Source: Agroathelia rolfsii (Eukaryota > Basidiomycota > Agaricomycetes > Amylocorticiales > Amylocorticiaceae). From it: a stretch of 64,000 nt of DNA. Shown one piece after another: positions 24,301 to 34,112 of the stretch. The stretch covers positions 4,030,001 through 4,094,000 of the forward strand of contig JABRWF010000002.1 of the NCBI GenBank assembly GCA_018343915.1. The letters are read 5' to 3'. The notes under the pieces were generated by a model. That model was not told the DNA's origin and did not search any database. It worked only from the letters and a program-made list of their open reading frames with translations. The stretch's first letter is position 1. Every line of letters starts with the position of its first letter. Position numbers and translations under genes: made by a program.

Positions 24301-25135
24301 GCAGGACGATCGGGAGGAGTATCTTCACCAGCACCAGCATCATCATAGTCACAGTCACAGCCAGCACCACCAGCACCATCACCACCATGGAAGCAGCCCC
24401 AGTGGTAGTGGGGGCTTTGCGCCGCCATCAGGACCTCCGCCGGGCAGCATGCGACCTCAGTCTACGGCGGGATACGGACCATCGTCCGTACCGCCGCCGA
24501 GACCGAGACCGTCCTCGCCGTTGCCGTCGTCGTCGTCGCAGTCGACGTGCCCGCCTATGCCGGAGCCGATGTCCCCAACGTCGCCGTCGTTATCAGCTCC
24601 ACATGGGCATGGACATGGGGGATACGCCCCCGTTTTCGCGCCCCCGTCGTCTTCCTCCCCGCCTATTCCTAGACCGAATCCGAGTCCCAGCCCTGGACCT
24701 GGTGGACAAGGAGGGAGGTATAACCCACCGCCTGGCCCGCCTCCACCACTACTACCTGGGATGAGTAGTTATGGTCCGCCTCCGGGGCCACCGCCGATGC
24801 AAGGACAAGGGTATGGCCCATCGTATGGTGGTAGTCCAGGTGGTGGGCCGTATGCACCATACGCACCGTACGCACCTTATTCATCATCATTGCCGCCACC
24901 ACCACCCCCAGGTGGAGGTGGAGGGCCGATGGCGTTTCCACAGGCGCAGCCGTATTATGCTGGGGGGCAGCAGCAGCAACAGCCGCCACCACCACCGCAG
25001 TTCGGTCTCCCTCCTGGACAACAGTATCATTATCAACAACCGCAACAACAACAGCAGCAGCAGGGTGGTGGACAGTCGAGGCTGACGCCGCAATCGGTCG
25101 TGAATCGTGTTTGGGGGATGTTGAATTCGATTTGA
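21399..25135 (+). CDS. GH99/GH71-like glycoside hydrolase domain with long Pro/Ser/His/Gln-rich tail
   Basis: Exons: 21399-21640, 21706-21756, 21874-21911, 21985-22168, 22240-22401, 22471-22610, 22703-23061, 23125-23255, 23325-23444 and 23512-25135, giving 1016 aa. An N-terminal hydrophobic stretch (LIFIALILPTTIVSA) suggests a signal peptide or anchor. Residues about 80-545 match the GH99/GH71-like (xylosidase-annotated) family: LVGYQAWFHCPGDG, GHHGWIHWFN, NTDLWPDFSEYD.DELYP, WMATHGVDGAMLQRF, DVSGIPND, NYLHEDGKPVIVLWGFG.GDR, DAISPWTIGRY, NGGRFLWRQIYNA, MWDEYDEGTAYM. Residues about 545-1016 are low complexity, beginning with a PPPPY motif and including poly-Ser, poly-His and poly-Gln. Intron 3 (21912-21984) has a GC donor (AG|GCAAGC). 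The substrate is unknown; glycan hydrolysis is inferred from the fold. Confidence 0.88.
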
Positions 25136-25943
25136 GATATGAAGTATGTGGCTATTGCCATTATTTTACTTATAAATGAGAATAGAATTCTTGATTGTTT
25201 GGTCCAAGTTGTTGAGCTTGGAGTTTGTTGGGGCCGCAAATTGGGGAGGTGGTGGAATGTAGCAACGGGGCTTCTTGGTGTAGTTACTGTTAGGGCTGAT
25301 ACTCCTAAAGGGGAAAATACTAGTAGTACTGAATGTACATGTAGCTTGGACGATGGCGATGGTAGATCCTCAATTGTATTATCACCAATGGAATTTAAAT
25401 AAAAAAAATGCACTAAGTAGACAAGACCAGCATGAGAGCAAATAGATCTTGCTAAGCGCTGTAGTATATCATCCACAGATTACGCCTTATTTGTGACTCC
25501 GTGGATCATGTGTTATATCAGATGTCACAACACTGCCTCGGGCACGGGCACAAAGAGTGCTTTGAGAATAAAGCTTGTTGGCCTTATCACGAGCGGTTTT
25601 TATTATTATTATTGAACTCTTCGTGCTTATTTGCGATTGTTTGTCTGGGCTCGTTCCCATCCCCCTCTCTTGCCTCTCTCCCCCCCCCCCCGGTTTGCTC
25701 AACAACCTTTGGGACTCCTACCTATGACGTACTTGCCTCGCACGAAATGAACCAAATGGTGTCTTATCTATGAAGGCGGTGGGCCAATATTACGTTTGTT
25801 TTATTTAATTAACGTTTTAGACTTGTGTGATGGAGAAACGACAGCATGTGCTATAGTCTATATAGTGCCAGAAGTACGACAATGCAGCGCCCCTTCCCCC
25901 CTCCCTTGGCGTATGTGTGAAGGAGACCAAAAAGAGGGCAAAA

Positions 25944-25968
25944 GATGGATGGATGGATGGATGGATGG
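25944..25968. repeat. (GATG)n microsatellite
   Basis: About six tandem GATG units are read directly in the sequence. Confidence 0.9.
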
Positions 25969-26466
25969 GATCGATCTAAGCACAGTAATAAGCTCTCCTC
26001 GGAATTGGCAAAGGAAGCAACCAAGGCGGGTTCTTCTTGTACGTAAGCGGCAGATACTTTTTTTGTTTTTGTTTTTTTTTGCATGCGTGTATTTTGGCAT
26101 TGAGGTTTAGTGTGTTGCGGGTTCTGTATACTATATGTGTACAGATGAAATAACCGTTTTTTGCATACAGATGGATATGAGCTGAGCGAAGAAGGGGGGG
26201 GGGAGGGAGAGAGATGAAATTGAATCATCTGCCACAAGCTTGCGGGCAGGGCAGGGCGAGTAGTGCCTGCAGAATCGAGGACGGACGACGACGAGTAGGA
26301 CACGAGTCTGGCCATCAGCAATAACCCACATCATTTAGCTGCCGTGAGTGTGGCCAGTCTGTCATCTCTTCTGCTAACTCTCCTACTCTCACACTCTTGA
26401 TCGTCCACTACTGGGCGTGTCTCTCTTATTAAAGCCCTGCCTGCTGCTGCCTTCATCTTGCGCGCG

Positions 26467-26470
<4 letters not shown>

Positions 26471-26508
<38 letters not shown>
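26471..26508. repeat. (CT)19 microsatellite upstream of the C2H2 gene
   Basis: Thirty-eight bases of perfect CT repeat, 37 bp before the chosen start codon at 26546. Pyrimidine tracts before start sites are common in fungal promoters and leaders. Confidence 0.9.
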
Positions 26509-26510
<2 letters not shown>

Positions 26511-26545
26511 TCTGTTTCACTCTCTTGGGATTCTCTGCCCTTCAT

Positions 26546-27918
26546 ATGAATACGAGCCAAGTAGCTGGTACTATGAGCGGCGCTGTCACGAGCCACACTG
26601 GGCTTGCGGCGTCTCCATTGTTTAGACCTTCAGTTGATGTTTGTACCGATGGCGATCCCTCTTCAGCTGCTGCTGGACCCATGCCCTTTCTCCCGCTCGC
26701 AAAAGCTCGACGGCCGCCCTCTGTGGAGGGCGATCGTAACCTGCCCTCGACGAACAACCACGGCTATTATCATCCTTATTATCCGTCCCCTTGGCCATCT
26801 TCTTTTTCACCGTCATCGTCATCAACACCATCAACAACAACAACATCATCTTTATACCGCCGTCCCTCGACAGTCACAACAGCAGCTACTGCTGCTGCGA
26901 GCACAACGGACCATCCGGCCCAATCATCAGTCTTCTCGGCTTGGCCCCAGAACGCCACAGCGTATATAGATGTCCTCTTCCCTCTCTCGTCGCGCACGCT
27001 GCCAGTCTATTATAATTTCCCCGGCTCATCTTCGCATGCATCTCCGGTGAGTGTTTATACCGTCCTATCTCTTGTTCTGCATATGCCCATCCGATCCTTG
27101 TTGCGGCCCTTGCTCCGTCCCATGTTCTCCATCTTTATCCTTCTAGCTCGTTCTCCCCGGGCGAGGTTAGTATGCGACTCATCCTCATATGAACCCGTCA
27201 TCAGTCCGATGGGTTCACATGCGCATATCATATTCGGGGCAGTAAACAACATGTATATGTATATATATATATATTGCCCTTTATTGACATGCTGTCTAAC
27301 TTCAATTCACAACTCCCCCCCCCCATTCCTCTCCCCTTCCCCCGTTCCTCTCACACGCAAAAATCCTTGATTTACTATTGATTTTCTTTTCTCTTCTGTG
27401 TATTGTATAGGATCCTCATACCCGTGATCAACCACGCACATTTCCACCGCTATCCTCAGCGTCATCGTCGACATCATCACCATCTTCCCTGACTGTTGCT
27501 GTTGCTGCTGCTGCTGCTTCTTCTTCTTCTTTATCTTCATCTTCGTATTCTTACGCATCACCATCGGCGCCGCTGACATCCCATTTCCAAACTCGGTCGA
27601 ATACTACTACGATGGGCTTGACGCTTCCCCGCCCGTCTTCTGACACTCCCCTGTCTTCATCATCATCTTCCTCATCATCTTCATCCTCGTCTTCGGGTTC
27701 CTCCGCCGCCGTCGCCGCCGCCTCCTCCTCCTTGTCCCCACCCGACCCTTCATTGTCGGTAACGCCCGACTACTCGTCATTCTCAACTTCACCACCACCC
27801 TCTTCGAGATCTTCGACAGCGACAGCGACAACGGCAGAGCTCATGGGCAACAGCCAGAGCACAGTTTTCTTGTCTACCACCTCTCTTGTGGATAACAACA
27901 ACAACAACAACAATAACA

Positions 27919-27949
<31 letters not shown>

Positions 27950-30109
27950 CGACTACGACCGCGCTTCGGGACAACGACGACAACAACAACTATTACAGCC
28001 AACAGCTATGACATCACCAACGCGGCGGCGACAAGGACACGAACCTACACGTCCACAGACCACCGTGCAACACCTCCAAGCAGCAGCAGCAGCAAGAGGG
28101 ATGGAAGGAGGGGGAGGTGGTGGTGGGGCACGACGAGGGCCTATTCCCTCTGCTGGTATCGGTAGTAGTCATGCTGCCGCCGGTGCTAGTACCAGCACTT
28201 GCTCTTCCAATGACCCCCCTCGCCCTCCCAACCGCCGTCCGCCGCGCGTCGCGCGGGATATCAAGCGGCCATATGCCTGTACGCAGTGTCACAAGGCGTT
28301 TGACAGGCCTAGCACGTTAAAAAAGGTGTGTGTCTAAAACAAAATATTAAAAAAGAAAAAAAAGGCTTTTGTCCCTCTTTTTTTTTGTTTGTTTACCTTT
28401 TGTTTACTTCTCCGTTTCATCTTTACTATTTATTTATCTATTTATTATTTCATCATCTCGTGATTGGCTTGTCCTTGCAAAGAGAGTGTATGGAATGCTG
28501 ACTAGATCGTCACACCCTCTTTTTTTTTTTTGCGCGTGCGTATATATAGCATAACCTCGTACATACAGGTGAAAAATGTAAGCATGGCTTTTGTGTTTTT
28601 ATTTTATTTGTGTATATACTCATCCTTTTCTCTCCCTTTTCTAAAAAAAAAGCCCACGAATGCTCAATGTGCGGACGGAGATTTGGCGTAATGTCGAATC
28701 TGAACAGGCACTTCAAGTCGTGTCCTGTCAAACGACAGGAGGAGGAAAGGGCGGCAGCGGTGGTAGCATCGACGGCGGCATCTGTGGAAGAAGAAGCTGG
28801 TGGTGGTGACGATGGAGCGAGTGAAGAGTTCGAGGGTCGTCGTGGTGTGGAGGAATCTGACGTCGATCCTGCGACGACGACGACGGGGGGCGTGGCTACT
28901 ACTGCTATAATTACGGATTCGACTACGACGGCGACGGGTACATTTACGCGTAAAAGAGGAGTGGACGAAGTGGACGAGAACGGTGCGCACAGAAATAAGA
29001 AGGAAAGGAACGATATAATGCAAAAGAGGAAGAGGGAGGCGCGTATGATGATACTGGCCGCATCCGTGTCGCCATCGACATTATCGGCGGCGGAGGTGGC
29101 GGGTGATAATACTAGGTCGATGACGATGGACCTCGTGCCCTCCAACACCCACGCCGACAACATCATCAACGATAACGACGCTGGCAATGTCGACGCCTAC
29201 GCTGTTAATAATCTGGACCTTGGTGATACCTATATACCGCCTTCTCTTCGCCGCTTCTCGTATATCCCACCGGCGCGGCTACCCTCGCCTACTCCCTCTA
29301 CCGATACGGAATTGGGAGATGGGGAGGAGGAGGAGGATGAGGCTGTAGAATTGGAAGGCAACCATGCTCCCGCTGGGACGACGTCCCTATCGCCACCGTC
29401 CACGATGGGTGCCGCCGTACCGTCATCATCATCATCATCGTCATCATCGTCATCAAGACCGAAGCGCACTCGACGAAGCTACCGCCGCCGCCTTTCCCAA
29501 TATCAGTATCAATACCAGCATCAGCAACATCAATATCCATACCAAGGCCAAAGCCAAGGTCAATATGAAGGATACGAGCCTGAAGGAAGCGCCGTCACTT
29601 CTTGGATACTGCAGTACCCTTCCTCCTCTTTGTCGGTATCGCCCGCGGACGCCAACAACAACAACAACGCCAATGAAGAATGGTGCCCACCCACTTTGCG
29701 CGGCTTCATCCTCGGCACCGAAGATCGCACCGAGCCCGCACCGACGATGCCCCTCCCGCCCGTCGTGCGTGGGCCGGGCGAGGAGCGCGATTCGTACGTC
29801 TATCTGGCGCGCATTCGCGAGTTCTTGGCTAGCACGGGTGTGGACGGCACTGACGCTGCTGCTGCTGCTGCCGACGATGACGAAGAGGGTGAGGGAAGCA
29901 TAAACGGTACAACGACGGCGACGACAACTACGACGATGACAACGATGACGTCAAGGATCATTATGCGCGTGAGGCCGTATGGGCGCGACTGGAACGGACG
30001 CTTGCCCGGCCCTGGTATGGGCTGTGGGCTCGGGATGGGTATCGGTGGTGGGTGGATTGGGGGTCTAGCTCGGTCCGGAGGGTGTTTGCTTGGTCGGCTG
30101 TGGTGGTAA
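26546..30109 (+). CDS. C2H2 zinc-finger transcription factor with extensive low-complexity regions
   Basis: Exons: 26546-27046, 27411-28325, 28550-28577 (28 nt) and 28653-30109, giving 966 aa. Two adjacent fingers lie at about residues 453-510. The first, YACTQCHKAFDRPSTLKK|HNLVHTGEK, is C-x2-C-x12-H-x3-H and is completed only by the 28-nt exon. The second, CSMCGRRFGVMSNLNRHFKSC, ends in His-x3-Cys. This finger pair with an HTGEK linker is common in fungal DNA-binding regulators. The flanks are poly-Ser, poly-Ala, an Asn run directly followed by an Asp run (about 27892-27952), poly-Gly, and Gln/Tyr repeats, typical of disordered activation regions. The start at 26546 follows the CT tract; an in-frame upstream ATG at 26417 would translate that tract as Leu-Ser repeats and is rejected. 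Target genes are unknown. Confidence 0.88.
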
Positions 30110-30540
30110 AAAAAAAAATGGGTGATAGTGTATTATTGTTTTTCTTTCTGTCTTCATATCTTCAACTATGGTACTTTAGTAATAGTCAATAAATGCCCTT
30201 CTGGGATAATGAAGGGTTAAGGGTGTATATGTATTTCCTTTTTCTTTGGTTGATCTTTCTTTTTGAATTTAAATTCATCTTGACATTCTGGTGATGAATA
30301 GTCCAGGGGGATTGAAATTCATAACTGTTTTAAGACTTATACCATTACTAGTTATTATTGTTCACATAACTATATTAAATAAGGATTCAACTGTTCTAAT
30401 ACTTCAACTGTAAAGGAAAGACAAAATAATCTCTAGATCATCTGCTTGTTAACCATCTACACATTTTATGTAGCTTAGCAATCAAACCTGCAGAGGAAAT
30501 AAGAGAAGAAAAGCCCCAAAGAAAAAGAATCACTTTAGAA
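30110..30540. other. C2H2 gene 3' region and U2 copy 2 3' flank
   Basis: AT-rich. The part from about 30431 to 30540 is the inverted counterpart of 2421-2530. No gene is seen. Confidence 0.55.
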
Positions 30541-30736
30541 AGTGATCCCCCGACGACACAAGCCAGTACTGCAGTGGCAAGGTCATCTCGCCCGAGAGAT
30601 GCAAGCAGAGCTCAAGGAACAAGGGCGGCAAAAATAAGATAACCAGATTAGAGGGCGGTGCCCTCGTAATAGTGGTTAAACTATTAAGAACAGATACTAC
30701 ACTTGATCTAAGCCAAAAGGCCAGAGTGGTAAGGAT
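30541..30736 (-). ncRNA. U2 spliceosomal snRNA, copy 2
   Basis: Inverted copy of 2225-2420; coordinates pair as x and 32961-x with no indel. The whole RNA is identical, including the CTGGCCTTTTGGCTTAGATC block, the GTAGTA branch-recognition element and the ATTTTTG Sm site. A TATATAAG element at 30758-30765 sits at the same distance as the TATA of copy 1, although the two upstream regions otherwise differ. This points to two independently promoted functional U2 genes. Confidence 0.96.
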
Positions 30737-30889
30737 TCAAGTGTGTCGCTGCGGATGCTTATATACCGATGCAATGTATCACGTGGGGTGCACGGACCAT
30801 AATGCGACGCACGAACCAGGTAAGTGGCTGAATTTTTTGCTACCTGTGGCAACTGTGGCATGCTTCGTCGTTCTTTCAACCTGACCGAG

Positions 30890-30902
30890 TCACGTGAGCT
30901 GG
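30890..30902. repeat. Direct repeat TCACGTGAGCTGG, copy A
   Basis: Thirteen bases, identical to 31447-31459 and followed by a T/A-rich run. The core CACGTG is also an E-box palindrome, so a regulatory site is the alternative to a target-site duplication. Confidence 0.7.
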
Positions 30903-31446
30903 TTTTTATTTTTATTTTATTTTTATTATTTTTTTTTAACTCCTATCATGCTACTAAGGCAAACCGGAGTCCAGGGGAGAGCCCTGGCTCAGTGGTCGGT
31001 GACTAAAGTGGGAGGGGTATAGCTAGGTGTGGTAGGTGCTGTGCCATGTAGGTGTTGTGTGTGCGGCGGGTTGTGGTGTCAGCGCCTAGGTTGCGGTGAC
31101 AGGTTCTAGAGCCGAGTAGGTAATAAAAAGGTAGAGGGTGAAAGAGAAGAGCAAGAAATATGAACAGTAGTTGCAAAAGTTAGAGATGAGGGAAATAAAT
31201 ATAAGTCAAAACCATGAGTGTGTACATATAAATGTTCCATACTTGACAGAAGAGGAAAAGAATAGAGGAAAATGGTCAAAAGGAGGAGCCAAGTACGTAT
31301 ATCCAGGGCAGTGGGAGGCTCTATGCCTGGTGGCAGAGGTCACGTACTGCGGTTTAGGTATGAGCCAGGGTGTAGCTGCATACTATCGCTCCATGACGCA
31401 ACTTGAGGTTTTTTGGAATGCGTTGGTCCGGCGGAGGAACTCCGAC

Positions 31447-31459
31447 TCACGTGAGCTGG
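31447..31459. repeat. Direct repeat TCACGTGAGCTGG, copy B
   Basis: Same 13 bases as copy A, followed by about 16 T residues. A third, 12-base copy is at 31483-31494. Confidence 0.7.
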
Positions 31460-31748
31460 GTTTTTTTTTTTTTTTTGGTTAACACGTGAGCTGGGTCACA
31501 TCCTGTGCGACTCACGAGCGTGACCGTATTGTCTCGAACTGCTTTCATGATCAAAGCTGCTGTTGCCTACCTTTTTTGGTACACAAACGGTGGACCTGGC
31601 AAACCACTGATGCACGAGGAATGCCTGTGCATACTCTTGTGGGATGGATAAAAAGGATGCCGTGTCTCGTCTGGGGTGGAAGATACTGCATACCACCATC
31701 GATCGACTTGTGTGTGCTCACCCAGCCAGTTGCTCTCTACCACCTTAT

Positions 31749-33558
31749 ATGTCTGCTTTCTTGAATTTTGGCTACGATCCTGCCTTCTCGTCTTTCCTAG
31801 CAGACGGCTCGGAGTCTCCTGGTCCTAGTCCTAGTCCTGGGGATTTCCGCCTCCATTTTGGAAACACCAACACCGACGCCGTTTTCGACGCTGATGGCGT
31901 CTACTATGCGCGTCACCAAGCTGAAGACGCTCATCGCACGTTCGAAGAGACTTGGAATACCCATGGGCATCGTTTCCAGTCCCCATCCATGTCTGCAAGG
32001 CCGCCATCCGCTTCGGCTCGTCGTGCCCCCGAGCGCCATTCGGCTGTTCCGTCTGCGGTCTACGACTATGAAGCCGCCGTGCGAAACGCATCTATCATCA
32101 TGGCTAAAGAGGAGCTGGCTCTCCTTCTCCTAGTCCGTCGTCAGCGACAGAATCGGCTCCAAATCCTTAGCCGGCTTCGCGCCGAGGTTGATCGTGCTGT
32201 GGCCGCTCAACGCGTGCGAGCCGCTGAGGATATGCGCGAGCTGGACGCGCTTTTGGCGAAGAATGATCGGCTGAGGGTGAGCTAGCGTTTTTTTTTTTAA
32301 AAAAAAAACTTCACAAACTTTCATTCCCCTGTCCTCACTTGGTTAAACGATTCTGATTGTTGGCTTGTAGGAGGAACTTTGTGATTTACAGCTGGATCAG
32401 AAGGCGCGAGAACGGGATCTTAGGTGGGAGTCGTACGAGGCGATGTCCGAAACAATGGAGGCCGGAGGTGTTTGGAAAGCAGGCAACGGATATCTCGAGA
32501 ACCGTTCTGTGCTTGAATCCCCCGGAGAAATGCAGCTGGCACAACCGGTTCCTAGGCCGACAGCGGGACAGGGCACAGGCCTTGCCCGGACTCTTGCAGA
32601 TATTCTCGGTCCACCGCCCAATGCTCAAGATTTTGCGGCACTGTCGCCCGAGGCGTCTGTCTACTCCGTGTCTTCCTCGCCTTCCCCGTCTTCTCTCCCT
32701 GTCGCTAAGGCCTCTATGGACGTCTTCAGGACCATCACCTGTCTATCCTTCGATGAGGATGAGGTAAACCAGGATCGATTAGAGGTAGAAAATATGCGTC
32801 GTGCCATTTTCGAGCCGAACGGCGGACCGGTGAAATCCAAGGAAGCCTTCGACTTGGAGAATTTTGACGCTTCATGGTCCCCTACACTGGCCTCGCCTTT
32901 AGTTTTGGATCCTCCTTCCTCTTTTCCGTCTTTCAAGCACTGCACCGGCACCTATAGGACAAGGGAGCTCGCACCGGATGAAGCACCATTATTTTCTATG
33001 CTGGTTCCTTGTGATGGTGCAGCCGTCGAGGATACTGAATCCTCCATTCTCGGGGAACAGCCGATTTTTGATGCGCAGACAACAACGCCCCCCACACCTG
33101 TTTTGCCAAGAGTACAGATAGGCTTTAACACGCAACCGGCTCCGAGACCGGCGTTCTCCAGTTCTTCGTTCGGATCTGGATCTGCTCTTTCCCCTCACTC
33201 TGCTGCGATGGCGTATACTCAGGACGCACTCACGCATCTGTATCCCGTGCCCGGTACTCCACATTTTTCTTTACCCGAGCCTTTCCGTCCTTCCCCTGAC
33301 GAATTGGGTGCTGCTTCTGGACTTGTCGAATCCGCGGCGGAATACTTGAGTGCTGCTCCTATCGTAAGATTTATTGCTCTTCCATTGTCAAGCTGGACTT
33401 CCGCCCCTCTTAGTATCAGTCAGGGCGGGGATGAAAAGATGAGGTATTCATTTCTATTAAACTCGCCTGAGCCTTTTTCTCCGGCGTGGTCCTCTGAGGA
33501 CTCATTTGATGAGGATGAGGAAGAGGAGGAGGAAGAGCTGCTCCAGGTGTACGGTTGA
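31749..33558 (+). CDS. Coiled-coil protein, probable divergent paralogue of the neighbouring BAG gene
   Basis: Two exons, 31749-32276 and 32371-33558, giving 571 aa. I recognise no defined domain. The layout resembles the BAG genes: a short aromatic N-terminus, a block rich in Ala/Glu/His, then a charged coiled coil (about residues 115-176) ending in NDRLR exactly at a phase-0 intron. The BAG genes end exon 1 at SERLK and NEQLK in the same way. Exon 2 is Pro/Ser-rich and ends in an acidic run (DEDEEEEEEELLQVYG). No BAG-like helices are seen, so if it is a paralogue it has lost or replaced that domain. It lies head-to-tail with BAG copy 2, 554 bp upstream. Start at MSAFLNFGYD; an in-frame ATG at 31644 overlaps the TATA-like element and is not used. 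Confidence 0.7.
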
Positions 33559-34112
33559 TGCCTGTGTAGGAAAAAGCAGTGGAAATAATAGCTGTTTGGT
33601 TTGATTATTTAATTCGAAACCTGAATTTTCTATCATGTGTAAATACTTAGTACAACATAAAAGTATACTAATGCAAGTATTCATTTTCAATGGTTTCATG
33701 TATGTGAGGATGGTTGAGCTGAACAGCACGGTATTCTGCGCTTGGTGACCGGCGGTGACTTCCAGCTTGGTGAGGTGAGGCACGCTCTAGAAGAAGCAAG
33801 CAAATTCTATCGCAGCCACGACTGTCACGAATTGTGTCATTCATCACGAGACCATGTGACATGCCTTTTTGAGAGTATGGGGCAGAAACTTCTCGAGACG
33901 ACGAGCACAGACTGGCGCACACTTGTCGACTCTACCACCGACCAAGTCATCCGTAATAGTTGGCACGGCTCTCTCTACAATGTCTATAAAAGCCTTTCAT
34001 AGCGCTTGGAGACTTGTCCCATCAGATAACTTGAATACCACAAGCCATAACCACCACTCGTATTCTCAGTCTTCTGCTTCATCTACCCCCCCTCTACTAC
34101 TCGTATACCTCA
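33559..34112. promoter_or_regulatory. Promoter region of BAG gene 2
   Basis: A TATAAAAG element at 33985-33992 lies about 120 bp before the start codon, in a GC-mixed region after an AT-rich 3' flank. No gene is seen. Confidence 0.55.

Larger units (their letters stand above)
25136..26545. other. Intergenic with microsatellites
   Basis: 1.4 kb with no recognised gene. It contains a GATG tandem (25944-25968), C/T homopolymers and a (CT)19 tract (26471-26508) just before the C2H2 gene start, probably in its 5' leader or promoter. Confidence 0.5.
30737..31748. other. Spacer between U2 copy 2 and the coiled-coil paralogue, with repeated CACGTGAGCTGG boxes
   Basis: It holds the U2 promoter, then three copies of a CACGTGAGCTGG motif (30891-30902, 31448-31459, 31483-31494). 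The first two are immediately followed by long T-rich runs. A GATAAAAAG element at 31647-31655 may be the TATA box of the gene starting at 31749. A 103-codon plus-strand frame (31171-31482) ends in the T run and is not called a gene. Confidence 0.5.

Noticed and set aside
23583..24995. Long open frames antisense to the GH99-like tail (for example 24015-24428 and 24669-24995)
   Set aside because: They are made of His/Met/Val/Ala-rich strings complementary to the Pro/Ser/Gln repeats; GC-rich repeats suppress stops on both strands.
26417..26545. Upstream ATG that would extend the C2H2 protein
   Set aside because: It would translate the (CT)19 tract as a Leu-Ser repeat; 26546 gives a normal N-terminus.
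31171..31482. 103-codon plus-strand frame upstream of the 31749 gene
   Set aside because: It ends in the poly-T run as poly-Phe and spans the repeat-bordered segment. Part of it looks coding-like, but there is no start or splice support.
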